NCBI RefSeq assembly: GCF_003576475.1
Contig: NZ_QWGR01000005.1
Coordinates: 124,001 to 188,000 of the forward strand
DNA: 64,000 nt
Direction: 5' to 3'
Source: Maribellus luteus
GTDB taxonomy: Bacteria > Bacteroidota > Bacteroidia > Bacteroidales > Prolixibacteraceae
In this document: positions 27,884 through 36,421 of the stretch, piece by piece
Position numbering within the stretch: the first letter of the stretch is position 1
Layout: every line of letters begins with the position of its first letter
The notes under the pieces: model-generated
Seen by the model: the letters and a program-made list of their open reading frames with translations, nothing else
Database searches by the model: none
What the model was told of the DNA's origin: nothing
Made by a program: the position numbers and the translations under genes

Positions 27884-28588
27884 ATGAAAAATTTTCTTAA
27901 CCTCTCTGCTTGCGCGCTGCTCGTTTTGCTTTTTTATTCGGCAGCCGGACAGGAAGGAACTGTACGTACGTATGAAAAACCAGACACCAGAGGCCTGTAC
28001 CTTGGAGGACAAGCTTCGACCAACGGATTTGGAGGTACTGCACGCTATGTGTTTAACAACTGGTTTTCGCTAAAAACCGGCTACGAAACGCTTTCGCCTT
28101 CCTTTGACGTTGATTTTGAGGAATACGGAATTAATTACGATGCCACACTGGATTATAAAACAGGAGGCATTCTGATGCTTGCCGATTTCAATTATACCCG
28201 AAATCTGTATATCTCTGCCGGAATTATCTTTACTTCCTTTAATCCTGAAGTAAAAGGTTTTGCGGTCAGCGATTACCAGTTTGGAGACATTACCATTCCG
28301 GCAGAAGACATTGGCACATTTCAGTTTGAAATTGAGCCGAAGTTAAAAGCTGCTCCCTATGTTGGCGCAGGTTACCAGGCATTTTTGGGCAAAGCCAACC
28401 GTGTGGTTTTCAGCTACGAGATGGGCTTTTACTACATGGGAGCTCCCGATCTTACAATTCAGGCCGATGGTTTGCTTTCGCCTACTGCCGATCCGGCACT
28501 GGGGCACGAACAATACCTCGAAAGCCAATTCGATGCGTATAAAATTTACCCCATCCTGAAGTTTAATTTAGCTGTCAAACTTTTTTAA
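27884..28588 (+). CDS. Outer-membrane beta-barrel-like protein
   Basis: 234 residues. The signal peptide (about 1-22) is followed by repeated amphipathic strands (GGTARYVFNNWFSLKTGYETL, GGILMLADFNYTRNLYISAGIIF, APYVGAGYQAFLG) and a C-terminal hydrophobic residue pattern ending AVKLF, as expected for a small porin-like barrel of 8-10 strands. No specific family is assigned. It is 21 bp before the lipoprotein gene below and probably co-transcribed. Confidence 0.75.
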   Translation: MKNFLNLSACALLVLLFYSAAGQEGTVRTYEKPDTRGLYLGGQASTNGFGGTARYVFNNWFSLKTGYETLSPSFDVDFEEYGINYDATLDYKTGGILMLADFNYTRNLYISAGIIFTSFNPEVKGFAVSDYQFGDITIPAEDIGTFQFEIEPKLKAAPYVGAGYQAFLGKANRVVFSYEMGFYYMGAPDLTIQADGLLSPTADPALGHEQYLESQFDAYKIYPILKFNLAVKLF

Positions 28589-28609
28589 CCTGCTAAAATT
28601 TACCAGATC

Positions 28610-30241
28610 ATGAAAAATTTCATTCAACATACACTTTTAAAAATTTCGCTCGTAGTGGTTCTTTTCGCGTCGCTTGGCGCCTGCGGCGAAATGTTTGACG
28701 ATCCGTTCAAAGACAAGGAAACCGGCGAAGACGTTAACATTCTGATCGTGGATTTTAATTTCTTTACCACCCGCATGTCCTTCAAATTTATGGATGTAAC
28801 AAACAACCAACTGATTACCCAGGAGGCGACAATTACTTTTACCGGGCCAAACGCCGGCGACATTGTAACATTTGCCGGGGAAAAAGAAGCGCAACACCTG
28901 ACATCGCAGGGACAACTTGAACTTACCGTTGATCCGAACGTGGAATTCTCAGCGTCTTCTCCGCTCGATTTTACTGTTCATGTGCAGGTAGAAGGCTACG
29001 AAGATTTCACCCAGAATATTCAGCTCAACAGCGAAGGCAAAAAAACATTCGAACTCGTGTTATCTCCCGTTTCCGGAGGTGAAGAAGATGTACTGGACGG
29101 CGAAGAAGATGGCGGCTCGATCATTTTTTCGGTGATGCCTACAAAATCAGCCGCAATTGCATCAGAAAAACCTTACCGGGTCAACTATTCTGTTACCAAA
29201 GAAGACATGGTGAAATTTACGGATGCAAGTGGTCAGAAAATATTTAATTCGGAGAACGAACTGATGGCTGCCTACAAGCAAAACCCTTCCGGCTTCTTTC
29301 AACTGACAGTGGATATAAAAACCGGCTTCCCGACCACTGCCGAGAAGATCTGGAACAACGAAACAGCAACACTGGCCCTGTTTAGCAAACTTGAAACCGG
29401 CAACGTAGTTTCATTGGCAATCGACGGGCACACCGTTAAAAACCTAAACGGCGGCGTGATTACCCAGCTTTGTTCTTACACCGGAACACCTGAACCTGAG
29501 ATTTTTGGTTTTGCACAATTTCAGAACAACGCCTGGAACATTTCGGCTGAGCCGGTCAACCATACATCGCTCAATATTTCCTATGTTCTGGTCCAAGCTT
29601 CAACCGATGCGCTTTGCAGTTCGGGGGCCAGCATAAAATTCGCGTCCAATTCCAAATCCAGTTTCTCGGTTGACGCCGACATTTATGATGCCGAGGGAAA
29701 ATTGATCCGTACCAATAATTTCAAAGGAAATTTCCCGGAAACCTTTGTACTGGAAAATGTTCCGGAAGTAGCAGCCAGATTGGTTTTCAGAAACAACAAC
29801 CCGGCTTTCAAAGAAATTGCGCCACTGGAAGTTTCGAGCCTTTGCAGCGGAAACTACGAAGTGGATGTGGATGCAGCCGATGGTTATGTGGAATACGAAG
29901 TGGTTTTAAAAGCCATTTGCCCCGATGATCTTTCGGTGGCCGTTGCGCCGACTTACAGCGGTGAAATGCGCATCAAAAACAGCAACGATCCGTGGCAGGG
30001 AATTGACATGAAAGGCGGCGTTGCCAACGTTCTTGCCAAACCCGATCAGGAATACGAATTCCGCTTCCTTTGGAAAGATGCCTGGGAAAGTTCAAGTTTT
30101 ATAACTGAATTTGATGCCAACGGCAACTATCTCAACAACACCGATTCAAGTATATCTTCCATGCTGCTTGAAGATGGCCGGGTGAGAATAAAAATCATCC
30201 ACGAATTTGAACAAAATATTTGTGACGACCTGGGCTGGTAA
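28610..30241 (+). CDS. Large lipoprotein of unknown function
   Basis: 543 residues. Lipobox LGAC (Cys25) is followed by an acidic stretch. The early part (about 60-150) looks like a beta-sandwich (VQVEGYEDFTQNIQLNSEGKKTFELVLSP), typical of Bacteroidota surface lipoproteins. An acidic linker (GGEEDVLDGEEDGG) leads to further beta-rich regions with several cysteines. Paired with the barrel protein upstream, it may form an outer-membrane complex (inference). It ends one base before the stop codon of the convergent HAD gene. Confidence 0.65.
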   Translation: MKNFIQHTLLKISLVVVLFASLGACGEMFDDPFKDKETGEDVNILIVDFNFFTTRMSFKFMDVTNNQLITQEATITFTGPNAGDIVTFAGEKEAQHLTSQGQLELTVDPNVEFSASSPLDFTVHVQVEGYEDFTQNIQLNSEGKKTFELVLSPVSGGEEDVLDGEEDGGSIIFSVMPTKSAAIASEKPYRVNYSVTKEDMVKFTDASGQKIFNSENELMAAYKQNPSGFFQLTVDIKTGFPTTAEKIWNNETATLALFSKLETGNVVSLAIDGHTVKNLNGGVITQLCSYTGTPEPEIFGFAQFQNNAWNISAEPVNHTSLNISYVLVQASTDALCSSGASIKFASNSKSSFSVDADIYDAEGKLIRTNNFKGNFPETFVLENVPEVAARLVFRNNNPAFKEIAPLEVSSLCSGNYEVDVDAADGYVEYEVVLKAICPDDLSVAVAPTYSGEMRIKNSNDPWQGIDMKGGVANVLAKPDQEYEFRFLWKDAWESSSFITEFDANGNYLNNTDSSISSMLLEDGRVRIKIIHEFEQNICDDLGW

Positions 30242-30850
30242 TTACACCAGGCTGAAGTCCATTTCATAAAAGTCATTAACGGAAGTAACCATCATGCCGG
30301 CAGTTCGCGCTGCCTGCATGCCAGGTTCGCCGTCCTCAAATACCTGGCAAAACTCAGGGGCAACGCCCATTTTTTCGGCACATTTCAGAAATGTTTCAGG
30401 GTGTGGTTTCGGATGTTGAACATCGTCGGCTGAAACCAGGATATCCACATATTGGTCGATCCCGATAATTTGCATGGTTCTTTCAGCCAGCCTGCGATAG
30501 CCGCCTGTACCAACCGCCATCGGTAATTTCCCGTGGTATTTTTTTAGCAAAGCCACCACCGGTTCCACGGGTTTCATTTTATGCATTATTTTTTCGTATT
30601 CAGCCTCTTTCTGATGCCCTACTTTTTCGGGATCCATTTGAACGCCAAAGATTTCATTGTAATGCGCTATGGTTTCCACTGCCGGAACACCTGCCAGCGA
30701 CATAAATAGTTCAGGCTTCAGATCCACTTTGTATTCTTTCAGCACATTCCGGAATGCCAAAAAGTGAATCGGCATGTTATCGGCCAAAGTGCCGTCTAAG
30801 TCAAAAATCAGGGCTTTCGTACCCGGGTATATTTCCAGTTTCTTTTCCAT
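30242..30850 (-). CDS. HAD-IA hydrolase, beta-phosphoglucomutase-like phosphatase
   Basis: 202 residues. Motif I FDLDGTLADN (Asp17, Asp19), a helical cap domain of C1 type, motif II Thr in VGTGG, motif III Lys in HPKPHP and motif IV EDGEPG. It resembles the YqaB/beta-PGM group acting on sugar phosphates. The substrate is not certain. Confidence 0.88.
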   Translation of the reverse strand: MEKKLEIYPGTKALIFDLDGTLADNMPIHFLAFRNVLKEYKVDLKPELFMSLAGVPAVETIAHYNEIFGVQMDPEKVGHQKEAEYEKIMHKMKPVEPVVALLKKYHGKLPMAVGTGGYRRLAERTMQIIGIDQYVDILVSADDVQHPKPHPETFLKCAEKMGVAPEFCQVFEDGEPGMQAARTAGMMVTSVNDFYEMDFSLV

Positions 30851-30959
30851 TTTTATGCAGTTTCAAAGTCCCGAAATTAAACTTTTCAACATCGGTAAGT
30901 GATAGTGTTTTAAGATTTCAGAAAATTTTTAAACTTTGTTCCTCTTAACTTAACATTCA

Positions 30960-31379
30960 ATGAACGAAGTATTTTTGTACACATTTCCTCAATGGCTGGT
31001 GTTTGCCGCACTGTTTGTAATCATTTACGGATGGGTGGAAGGAAAAAAGGTCTTCCGGTTAACGGGGCACGGAATTTTCATTTTACTGGGCATTTTTGCC
31101 CTGGTTGTTTTGCTGGGCGACTACCTGGCAGCGGCACACTACTTAAGTCCGGAAGAAGTTGCCAGTGAAGAACTGGAAGAAATCGTGACCAACGAAGTCC
31201 CGCTGGAAGCAATGTTGCTGCCGGCCTACTGGAGTTTTCTGCTGACAGGAATACTGGCAGTTCCGTCGATGATACTCGAATGGAAAAACAGGAAAACGGC
31301 CCGCACTTTAACCGTGCTGACAGGTTTGGCGGCCTTACTTGGTTTTTTTATCGTGGTTGGGGCACTGCGTTCGGTTTAA
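30960..31379 (+). CDS. Small membrane protein, four predicted helices
   Basis: 139 residues with hydrophobic segments at about 7-25, 36-57, 88-104 and 113-135, and an acidic loop (SPEEVASEELEEIVTNEVP) between the second and third. I do not recognise the family. It precedes the NTF2-like lipoprotein by 33 bp and is likely co-transcribed. Confidence 0.6.
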   Translation: MNEVFLYTFPQWLVFAALFVIIYGWVEGKKVFRLTGHGIFILLGIFALVVLLGDYLAAAHYLSPEEVASEELEEIVTNEVPLEAMLLPAYWSFLLTGILAVPSMILEWKNRKTARTLTVLTGLAALLGFFIVVGALRSV

Positions 31380-31412
31380 ATCAATTCTGCAAAAACAATA
31401 AATCCGGTAATA

Positions 31413-31868
31413 ATGAAAAATACAGTCCTGTTTTGTTTTCTGATGGGTATTACGGTTTTCTTCGGATGTGAACCGAGCACTCAGAAAGGTACGCCCGAAC
31501 AATGGAAACAGGAAATTCTGGATACCGAGCGGGATTTTGCAGCGATGGCAGCGAGTGAAGGAATTCCGGCCGCATTTGTTGCCTATGCAGCCGACGATGC
31601 TGTTCTGTTACGAAACAATCATCTGATAATTGGCAAAGAAAACCTGCAAAAAAGCTTTGCCGGTTCTCCGGCTAAATCGTCCAATGTAGCACTTAGCTGG
31701 ACTCCCGATTTTGTGGACGTTTCAGCTTCCGGCGATTTGGGCTATACCTACGGAAAATACATTTATACCCTTATCGACTCGGCGGGTGTAGCCCAACGCG
31801 ACACAGGTGTTTTCCATACCGTGTGGAAAAAACAGGCAGATGGCATGTGGCGCTTTGTGTGGGACTAA
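31413..31868 (+). CDS. DUF4440/SnoaL-like (NTF2 fold) lipoprotein
   Basis: 151 residues. The signal with a lipobox ending FFGC is followed by an NTF2-like domain: ERDFAAMAASEGIPAAFVAY, DDAVLLRNN, GDLGYTYGKY, and a closing WRFVWD. Members bind small molecules or act as enzymes; nothing specific can be said. Convergent with the ABC ATPase gene, 13 bp apart. Confidence 0.8.
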   Translation: MKNTVLFCFLMGITVFFGCEPSTQKGTPEQWKQEILDTERDFAAMAASEGIPAAFVAYAADDAVLLRNNHLIIGKENLQKSFAGSPAKSSNVALSWTPDFVDVSASGDLGYTYGKYIYTLIDSAGVAQRDTGVFHTVWKKQADGMWRFVWD

Positions 31869-31881
31869 ATTGCCGAAAAGC

Positions 31882-32568
31882 CTATTTTCGGTTCACTACC
31901 GGGAAATCTTCCTCCACCAGACCGTCAATTAATTTTACAATGCGGGTTCCGTATTGTGCATTTTCTTCGGAGTGAGTTACCTGAATAATCGTCATCCCTT
32001 CTTCGTTCAGCTTCTTTAACAGTTTCATGATCATTTCGCCCTGTTCCGAATGGAGGTTGCCCGTTGGCTCGTCGGCAAGCAATAATTTCGGGTTCCCGAT
32101 AATGGCCCGGGCAATGGCTACCAGCTGTTGCTGCCCCCCCGAAAGCTGGCTCGGAAACAGATCTTTTTTGGCCACAATATTAAAACGATCGAGTAAATCG
32201 GCCACCAGCGCTTTTCGCTCCTTCCCTTTCACTCCGCGGTATACGAGCGGGGTTTCAATGTTTTCATACACATTCAGCTCGTCAATCAGGTGAAATGCCT
32301 GGAAAATAAAACCAATGTGACTGCGGTGGTATTGTACCTTTTGTTTTTCCTTTATGCGGTGTGCAGGTTCGTCCCAGAAATAGTACTCTCCGGCACTTGC
32401 CTCATCCAGCAAACCAATAATGTTCAGCAAAGTAGACTTGCCGGCTCCACTGGGCCCCATTACCGAAACAAATTCGCCTTGTTTTACTTCGAGGTTAACT
32501 CCTTTTAGAATGAATGTCCGCTGAAACCGCGAATCGTAATACCTGTCGATGTTTTTAAGATTGATCAT
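31882..32568 (-). CDS. ABC transporter ATP-binding protein with altered D-loop (MacB/LolD type)
   Basis: 228 residues from the ATG at 32568. The longer frame to 32619 begins with TTG and would start upstream of the predicted transcription start, so I reject it. Walker [10 protein letters not shown] (Lys44), Q-loop FIFQAF, signature LSGGQQQLV (143-150) and Walker B LLLADEP (Glu167) are present. The D-loop reads NLHSEQ, with His173 replacing the nearly invariant Asp, and the signature has Leu where the paralogue at 59877 has Arg. It lies at the far downstream end of the permease array, next to an orphan permease tail, with its own sigma-54-like promoter. It may be a diverged or regulatory ATPase for the array permeases. 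Confidence 0.9.
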   Translation of the reverse strand: MINLKNIDRYYDSRFQRTFILKGVNLEVKQGEFVSVMGPSGAGKSTLLNIIGLLDEASAGEYYFWDEPAHRIKEKQKVQYHRSHIGFIFQAFHLIDELNVYENIETPLVYRGVKGKERKALVADLLDRFNIVAKKDLFPSQLSGGQQQLVAIARAIIGNPKLLLADEPTGNLHSEQGEMIMKLLKKLNEEGMTIIQVTHSEENAQYGTRIVKLIDGLVEEDFPVVNRK

Positions 32569-32631
32569 ACACTTTTCTATTATTTCTGAGCGCACTCCGG
32601 AAGAATGAGTTCCGGGCAATTTCCTTCGTGT

Positions 32632-32647
32632 ACCAACTTCAGTGCCT
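32632..32647 (-). promoter_or_regulatory. Sigma-54-like promoter A (second ATPase)
   Basis: On the minus strand AGGCAC-N5-TTGGT: the GG and TTG blocks have sigma-54 spacing, but the -12 GC is GG. The predicted start of transcription is near 32620, 52 bp before the ATG at 32568. A site at 32714-32738 lies 66 bp upstream. Confidence 0.55.
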
Positions 32648-32713
32648 TTCTGCTAAAACAAAGATAATCAGAAGCATTCCGAACAAACAGGAACAATGAA
32701 TGTAAAAATATTT

Positions 32714-32738
32714 GACAAAATATGTATAATTTTTTTAC
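32714..32738 (-). promoter_or_regulatory. 25-bp activator-type site, copy A
   Basis: Plus strand reads GACA-AAATAT-GTATAA-TTTTTT-TAC, with TGTAAAAAT directly to the left. It is one of four related sites, each 65-77 bp upstream of a sigma-54-like promoter, as expected for an NtrC-family activator. Confidence 0.6.
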
Positions 32739-32745
32739 AATGCTC

Positions 32746-32799
32746 TTACTCGTAGCGGAGAGCTTCCACCCGATGTCGAATAGCAGCCCGCCGCCAGCC
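32746..32799 (-). pseudogene. Orphan permease 3' tail 1 (degenerate)
   Basis: The minus strand encodes GWRRAAIRHRVEALRYE and a TAA stop. It matches the last 17 codons of the array permeases (SWRAATRNPVEALRYE), with Thr, Asn and Pro changed. Nothing upstream continues the permease. It marks a permease gene that has been lost. Confidence 0.75.
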
Positions 32800-32892
32800 T
32801 TATTGTTTTCGATGTATAAAAACAGAAAAGAAGAAGCTCGTTATGTTTTAACTAATAAGCATAATAAAACAGATGCAAAAAATTCACCCTGA

Positions 32893-33858
32893 TTATTTTA
32901 TTTTTTCTATCTCGATAATTTTATCCTCAAATAATTTAATCCGGTCAATCTTCCCTTCCTCATTTCTGTTAAAATGAAATTCGATTGGTTGATTCTCATC
33001 AAGAAAAAATATGGTTTCCGATGCGGGTTTTAACTCATGATTTCTGTTATTTACCCGGGCAATCAGCTTCCCGTTTTCGACCAGAATATTAAATGGGGTT
33101 TCTACTCCTCCTTCGCGCAACAGGTATTCCCCGGCATAATCCTGGTATATGACTGTATCAATCTCCACCTGCTTGTAACGAAATCTTTTTTGCTGAAGAA
33201 GCCAGTCATAAAGTAGAGAATCGTCATAAGCTTTTACCCACGAATCGTGGCCAACGCCAGGATAAACAGTAAACTTCACGGTCTTGTTATAGTTTTTAAG
33301 AGCATTCACCATCTTTTCTGACGAACTTAAGGGGACAACAGTATCGTCAGCTCCGTGGAAACACCAAACAGGCATATGTCTTAATTTCCAAATATCTTCT
33401 GCATTTCCGCCTCCACAAATCGGCGCGATTGCCGCAAACATTTCAGGATGTTCCATTGCCAGTTTCCACGTTCCAAAACCGCCCATACTCAAGCCAGTCA
33501 GATAAACTCTGTCAGGATCAACCCGTTTGGTGCTTATCATATTTTGTATGAGTTTGTAGAGCATATCCGTATTCCATCCCCGCCGTGCCTGTGGTGAAAC
33601 AACAATAAAAGGAAACTTATGTCCTTGTTCAATCATCATGGGAGGTCCATGGACTTTTACTTTTTCAAGATCGATTCCCTGTTCCCCCGCGCCATGAAGA
33701 AACATCATTAAAGGCCATTGTACCGTAGTATCGTTTTCATAACCTTCCGGCATATAAAGCAGATAATCTATATCAACTACAAATCGTTCGTTGGTCTGTT
33801 GACCCTTTGCCAAGTAAGCCAAAAACAGAACCGAAAAAAACAATAACTTTATTCGCAT
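32893..33858 (-). CDS. Exported alpha/beta hydrolase (prolyl oligopeptidase/esterase-like) with C-terminal beta domain
   Basis: 321 residues. The signal peptide (about 1-19) is followed by an alpha/beta hydrolase domain: oxyanion region FLHGAGE, nucleophile Ser124 in GLSMGG, acid Asp171 or 172 in HGADDTVVP and His204 in GVGHDSW. The last 90 residues form a separate beta-rich domain. It resembles PHB-depolymerase/feruloyl-esterase-like or peptidase S9 proteins of Bacteroidota. It lies 76 bp downstream of permease P1, facing the same way, so it may be read through from the array, but its substrate is unknown. Confidence 0.8.
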   Translation of the reverse strand: MRIKLLFFSVLFLAYLAKGQQTNERFVVDIDYLLYMPEGYENDTTVQWPLMMFLHGAGEQGIDLEKVKVHGPPMMIEQGHKFPFIVVSPQARRGWNTDMLYKLIQNMISTKRVDPDRVYLTGLSMGGFGTWKLAMEHPEMFAAIAPICGGGNAEDIWKLRHMPVWCFHGADDTVVPLSSSEKMVNALKNYNKTVKFTVYPGVGHDSWVKAYDDSLLYDWLLQQKRFRYKQVEIDTVIYQDYAGEYLLREGGVETPFNILVENGKLIARVNNRNHELKPASETIFFLDENQPIEFHFNRNEEGKIDRIKLFEDKIIEIEKIK

Positions 33859-33934
33859 AGCTTCATAGTTTTTAGGATACTAATTTAAGTGATTCTTCTT
33901 TCTTAAGTTGTTTTCGGGAAAACAATACTTTTCT

Positions 33935-36304
33935 TTATTCATACCGCAGCGCCTCCACCGGATTTTTTGTGGCTGCTTTAATTGTGAGATAACTTGTGCT
34001 TACTAAAACGATGAGCACCAACACCACCGCACCAAGAGCAAACACCCAGGGCTGTGCCGGTAGTTTATTGGCGCTGGGTATTTGGTTGTACACAAACCAC
34101 GCCGACGGAAAAGCAATCACCAGCGAATAAACGATCAGCAAAAAGTACTCGCTGTTTAGCAGGTTAAAAATGCGAAGCGGAGAGCTGCCGTTAATCTTCC
34201 GAATACCGATCTCTTTAGTACGGCGCGATACCGAAAACGACACCAGTCCAAACATTCCGACGATGGCCAGCAAAATATTCAGGAAAGTAAAAAAGTAAAG
34301 TGTTTTGTTTACCGAATGGTAGATCTGAAAAGCGTTCTCGGAATTAAAAGCTGTAGGCACATCACGTATCTCAAACGGATCGTTTGGAAAGGTTTCACCA
34401 AGACTGGCAGTGAGAATTTCACGCGCCTTTACCTGGTGCTGTTCATTCACCCTGAAAGCCAGTATCCATTCACCCGAAATTGTATTCGGAGCCAGCAGCA
34501 AAACAGCCGGATCGATTGGATTGTGCATATCCTGGTAAACAAAGTTGCTTACCACACCCACTATCGTCAGGCGGTTATCACTGATTCGCTTCCCGATCGG
34601 GTCGTCCCAGCCAAAACATTTGGCCGCCGACTCGTTTATGATACAGGCTTTTCCCTGGTCTCCCGGAAAATCGGGAGAGAAATTCCGGCCGGCTATTATT
34701 TTGGCCTTCAAAACCGACAAATAATCGTAACTGATTTGATTAAAGCGACAGGTAATTTTTTCCTCCGGATCGTTGCCTTCCCAGTTCGTCATTCCACCGC
34801 CAAAGCTAACAAACGGCAGGTTTCGCGACATTGAGACCTCTTTTATTTCAGGATGTTGCAAAATCCGGTCTTTTAGCTGATCAAACATCACTTCGTTTTC
34901 CGACACATTTAATTTGGCATACAACAGCCCCTCTTTTTCAAATCCCAGGTCTTTGCCAGTCACGTATTTTATCTGCATCGCAAAAGAAAGTGTCAATACA
35001 ATCAGAAACAAAGAGATGGCAAACTGAAAAGTTATCAGCACCTTTTTTAAACTGAATGATTCGCGCTTTTTGTTGAAGAAACTGCCTTTAAACAAGGCGG
35101 TAATTTTGTGCGAGGCCAGAAACAGTGCCGGATACAAACCCGAGAAGATCCCGGTCAAAACGGCGATCCAGATTGTTCCCACTATAAACAGCCAATCTTT
35201 CCTCAGATTCAAATCCAGCTGTTTGTCAACCACATTTGCAAATACAGGCAACAGCAAATCAGCGATAAAAAATGCAACCAGCAACGAAAAGAGCGATACC
35301 GCAATGGTTTCACCCAGAAAATGAAAGATCAATGATTTACGGTTACTCCCGATCACTTTCTTTACCGCAACTTCCTTGCCCAGCATGGAAGCTTTTGCCA
35401 GCGAAAGATTGATGTAATTGAATCCGGACATTACCAGGATAAATAGCCCGATCAGGGCAAACAACCTCAAAACAAACAGGTAATCGTTGCGGTCGTTAAA
35501 ATTGAGGTATACTTTTGAAAGCGGACACAACTCCAGTTTTTCGTTCCGGATGTTTTCGTACTCTCCAAACAAATCACGAATCTTTGCTGCTGCCTGTTCC
35601 GCGCTGACGCCGGTTTTCAGCATTGCGTAGGTCATGCAGTCGCCTGTCCAAACATCGTCTCTCGAAATATTCTTTAGCGGTTGCAAAGTCGAAAACGAAA
35701 TAATATAGCTCGGTCGTACGCTCGAATTATAAGGTTGGTCGCGGTAAACACCTGCCACTTTCAAGGGGTATTTTTTATCCAGCAATACCGTTTTGCCATG
35801 AGCCGGCATCTCACCGAAAAGGTTCTTCGACATGCTTTCCGAAAGAACAACAGAATAAGGTTCAGCCATGGCTGTTTTTGGGTTCCCCGCCATAAACTGA
35901 TAGGTAAAAACATCAAAAAAGCAGCTGTCGGCATAAATGCCTTTGTCGCTGAAAACAGGGTGTTCTGCCTCCGCAAAAAGGAAAGCACTTCCGTTCTCGC
36001 GAATCACGGAGACTTTCTCAAATTCAGGGAATTTATCCTCGATAAAACGGGCTGTAGCCGGCCTTGAATGGGGAGAGATATCGTTTCCGTTGTTGGCATA
36101 CAGCGCTTTTTCCATGTGACGCTGCACCCGGTAAATGCGGTCGTAATTCCGGTGGCTCTTATCCCAGCTTAATTCAAAGCGCACAAAAAGTGAAATCAGG
36201 ATGAAAGCAGTAAACCCGAGGGTGAGCCCCAGCACATTGGCCAGCGAATAGATTTTGTTCCGCTTCAGTTTGCGCAGCCAGAGTTTTAAAAACAGGAAGT
36301 TCAT
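33935..36304 (-). CDS. ABC transporter permease P1 (FtsX/MacB family)
   Basis: 789 residues, a double-length FtsX protein. TM1 is at about 21-41, followed by a MacB-type periplasmic domain to 270, TM2-TM4 at about 275-297, 332-352 and 371-395, and TM5 at about 419-441. A second periplasmic domain follows, then TM6-TM8 at about 668-692, 718-738 and 751-772. The cytoplasmic coupling motifs are GKEVAVKKVIGSNR and RTKEIGIRKINGSS. It ends in KNPVEALRYE like all its array mates, but the 50 residues before that differ from P3-P8. It has no fused ATPase, so an ATPase in trans is needed. It is the last intact permease of the array. Confidence 0.92.
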   Translation of the reverse strand: MNFLFLKLWLRKLKRNKIYSLANVLGLTLGFTAFILISLFVRFELSWDKSHRNYDRIYRVQRHMEKALYANNGNDISPHSRPATARFIEDKFPEFEKVSVIRENGSAFLFAEAEHPVFSDKGIYADSCFFDVFTYQFMAGNPKTAMAEPYSVVLSESMSKNLFGEMPAHGKTVLLDKKYPLKVAGVYRDQPYNSSVRPSYIISFSTLQPLKNISRDDVWTGDCMTYAMLKTGVSAEQAAAKIRDLFGEYENIRNEKLELCPLSKVYLNFNDRNDYLFVLRLFALIGLFILVMSGFNYINLSLAKASMLGKEVAVKKVIGSNRKSLIFHFLGETIAVSLFSLLVAFFIADLLLPVFANVVDKQLDLNLRKDWLFIVGTIWIAVLTGIFSGLYPALFLASHKITALFKGSFFNKKRESFSLKKVLITFQFAISLFLIVLTLSFAMQIKYVTGKDLGFEKEGLLYAKLNVSENEVMFDQLKDRILQHPEIKEVSMSRNLPFVSFGGGMTNWEGNDPEEKITCRFNQISYDYLSVLKAKIIAGRNFSPDFPGDQGKACIINESAAKCFGWDDPIGKRISDNRLTIVGVVSNFVYQDMHNPIDPAVLLLAPNTISGEWILAFRVNEQHQVKAREILTASLGETFPNDPFEIRDVPTAFNSENAFQIYHSVNKTLYFFTFLNILLAIVGMFGLVSFSVSRRTKEIGIRKINGSSPLRIFNLLNSEYFLLIVYSLVIAFPSAWFVYNQIPSANKLPAQPWVFALGAVVLVLIVLVSTSYLTIKAATKNPVEALRYE

Positions 36305-36323
36305 TTCAATTCTTTTTGGTTGT

Positions 36324-36358
36324 TGATCGTAGTATTCATTTCATCAGTTTAATCATTC
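36324..36358. repeat. Footprint of the GxxExxY-element flank
   Basis: Contains GTATTCATTTCATCAGTTTA followed by ATCAT, the sequence that also flanks the intact GxxExxY gene (near 52138-52165) and its decayed copy (near 41690-41715). Here only the flank is left. Confidence 0.55.
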
Positions 36359-36368
36359 CCCAGGATGT

Positions 36369-36419
36369 TTACTCATATCGCTGCGCTTCCATCCACGGGC
36401 AGTTAGGATCTTCGCCCGC
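36369..36419 (-). pseudogene. Orphan permease tail 2, alternative form (EDPNCPWMEAQRYE)
   Basis: The minus strand reads EDPNCPWMEAQRYE and a TAA stop directly before the 3' end of P2. The last residues fit the VEALRYE ending, but the preceding DPNCPW part is shared only with the orphan tail at 56951, not with any intact permease here. Confidence 0.6.
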
Positions 36420-36421
36420 TC

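Noticed and set aside
31873-31891. Hairpin CCGAAAA/TTTTCGG between convergent genes as a terminator
   Set aside because: The stem overlaps the ATPase stop codon and is not followed by a T-run on either strand, so I do not call it.
32713-32731. TTGACA and TATAAT boxes resembling a sigma-70 promoter
   Set aside because: They are only 7 bp apart, not about 17, and Bacteroidota do not use this consensus; the bases are better explained as part of the 25-bp activator site.
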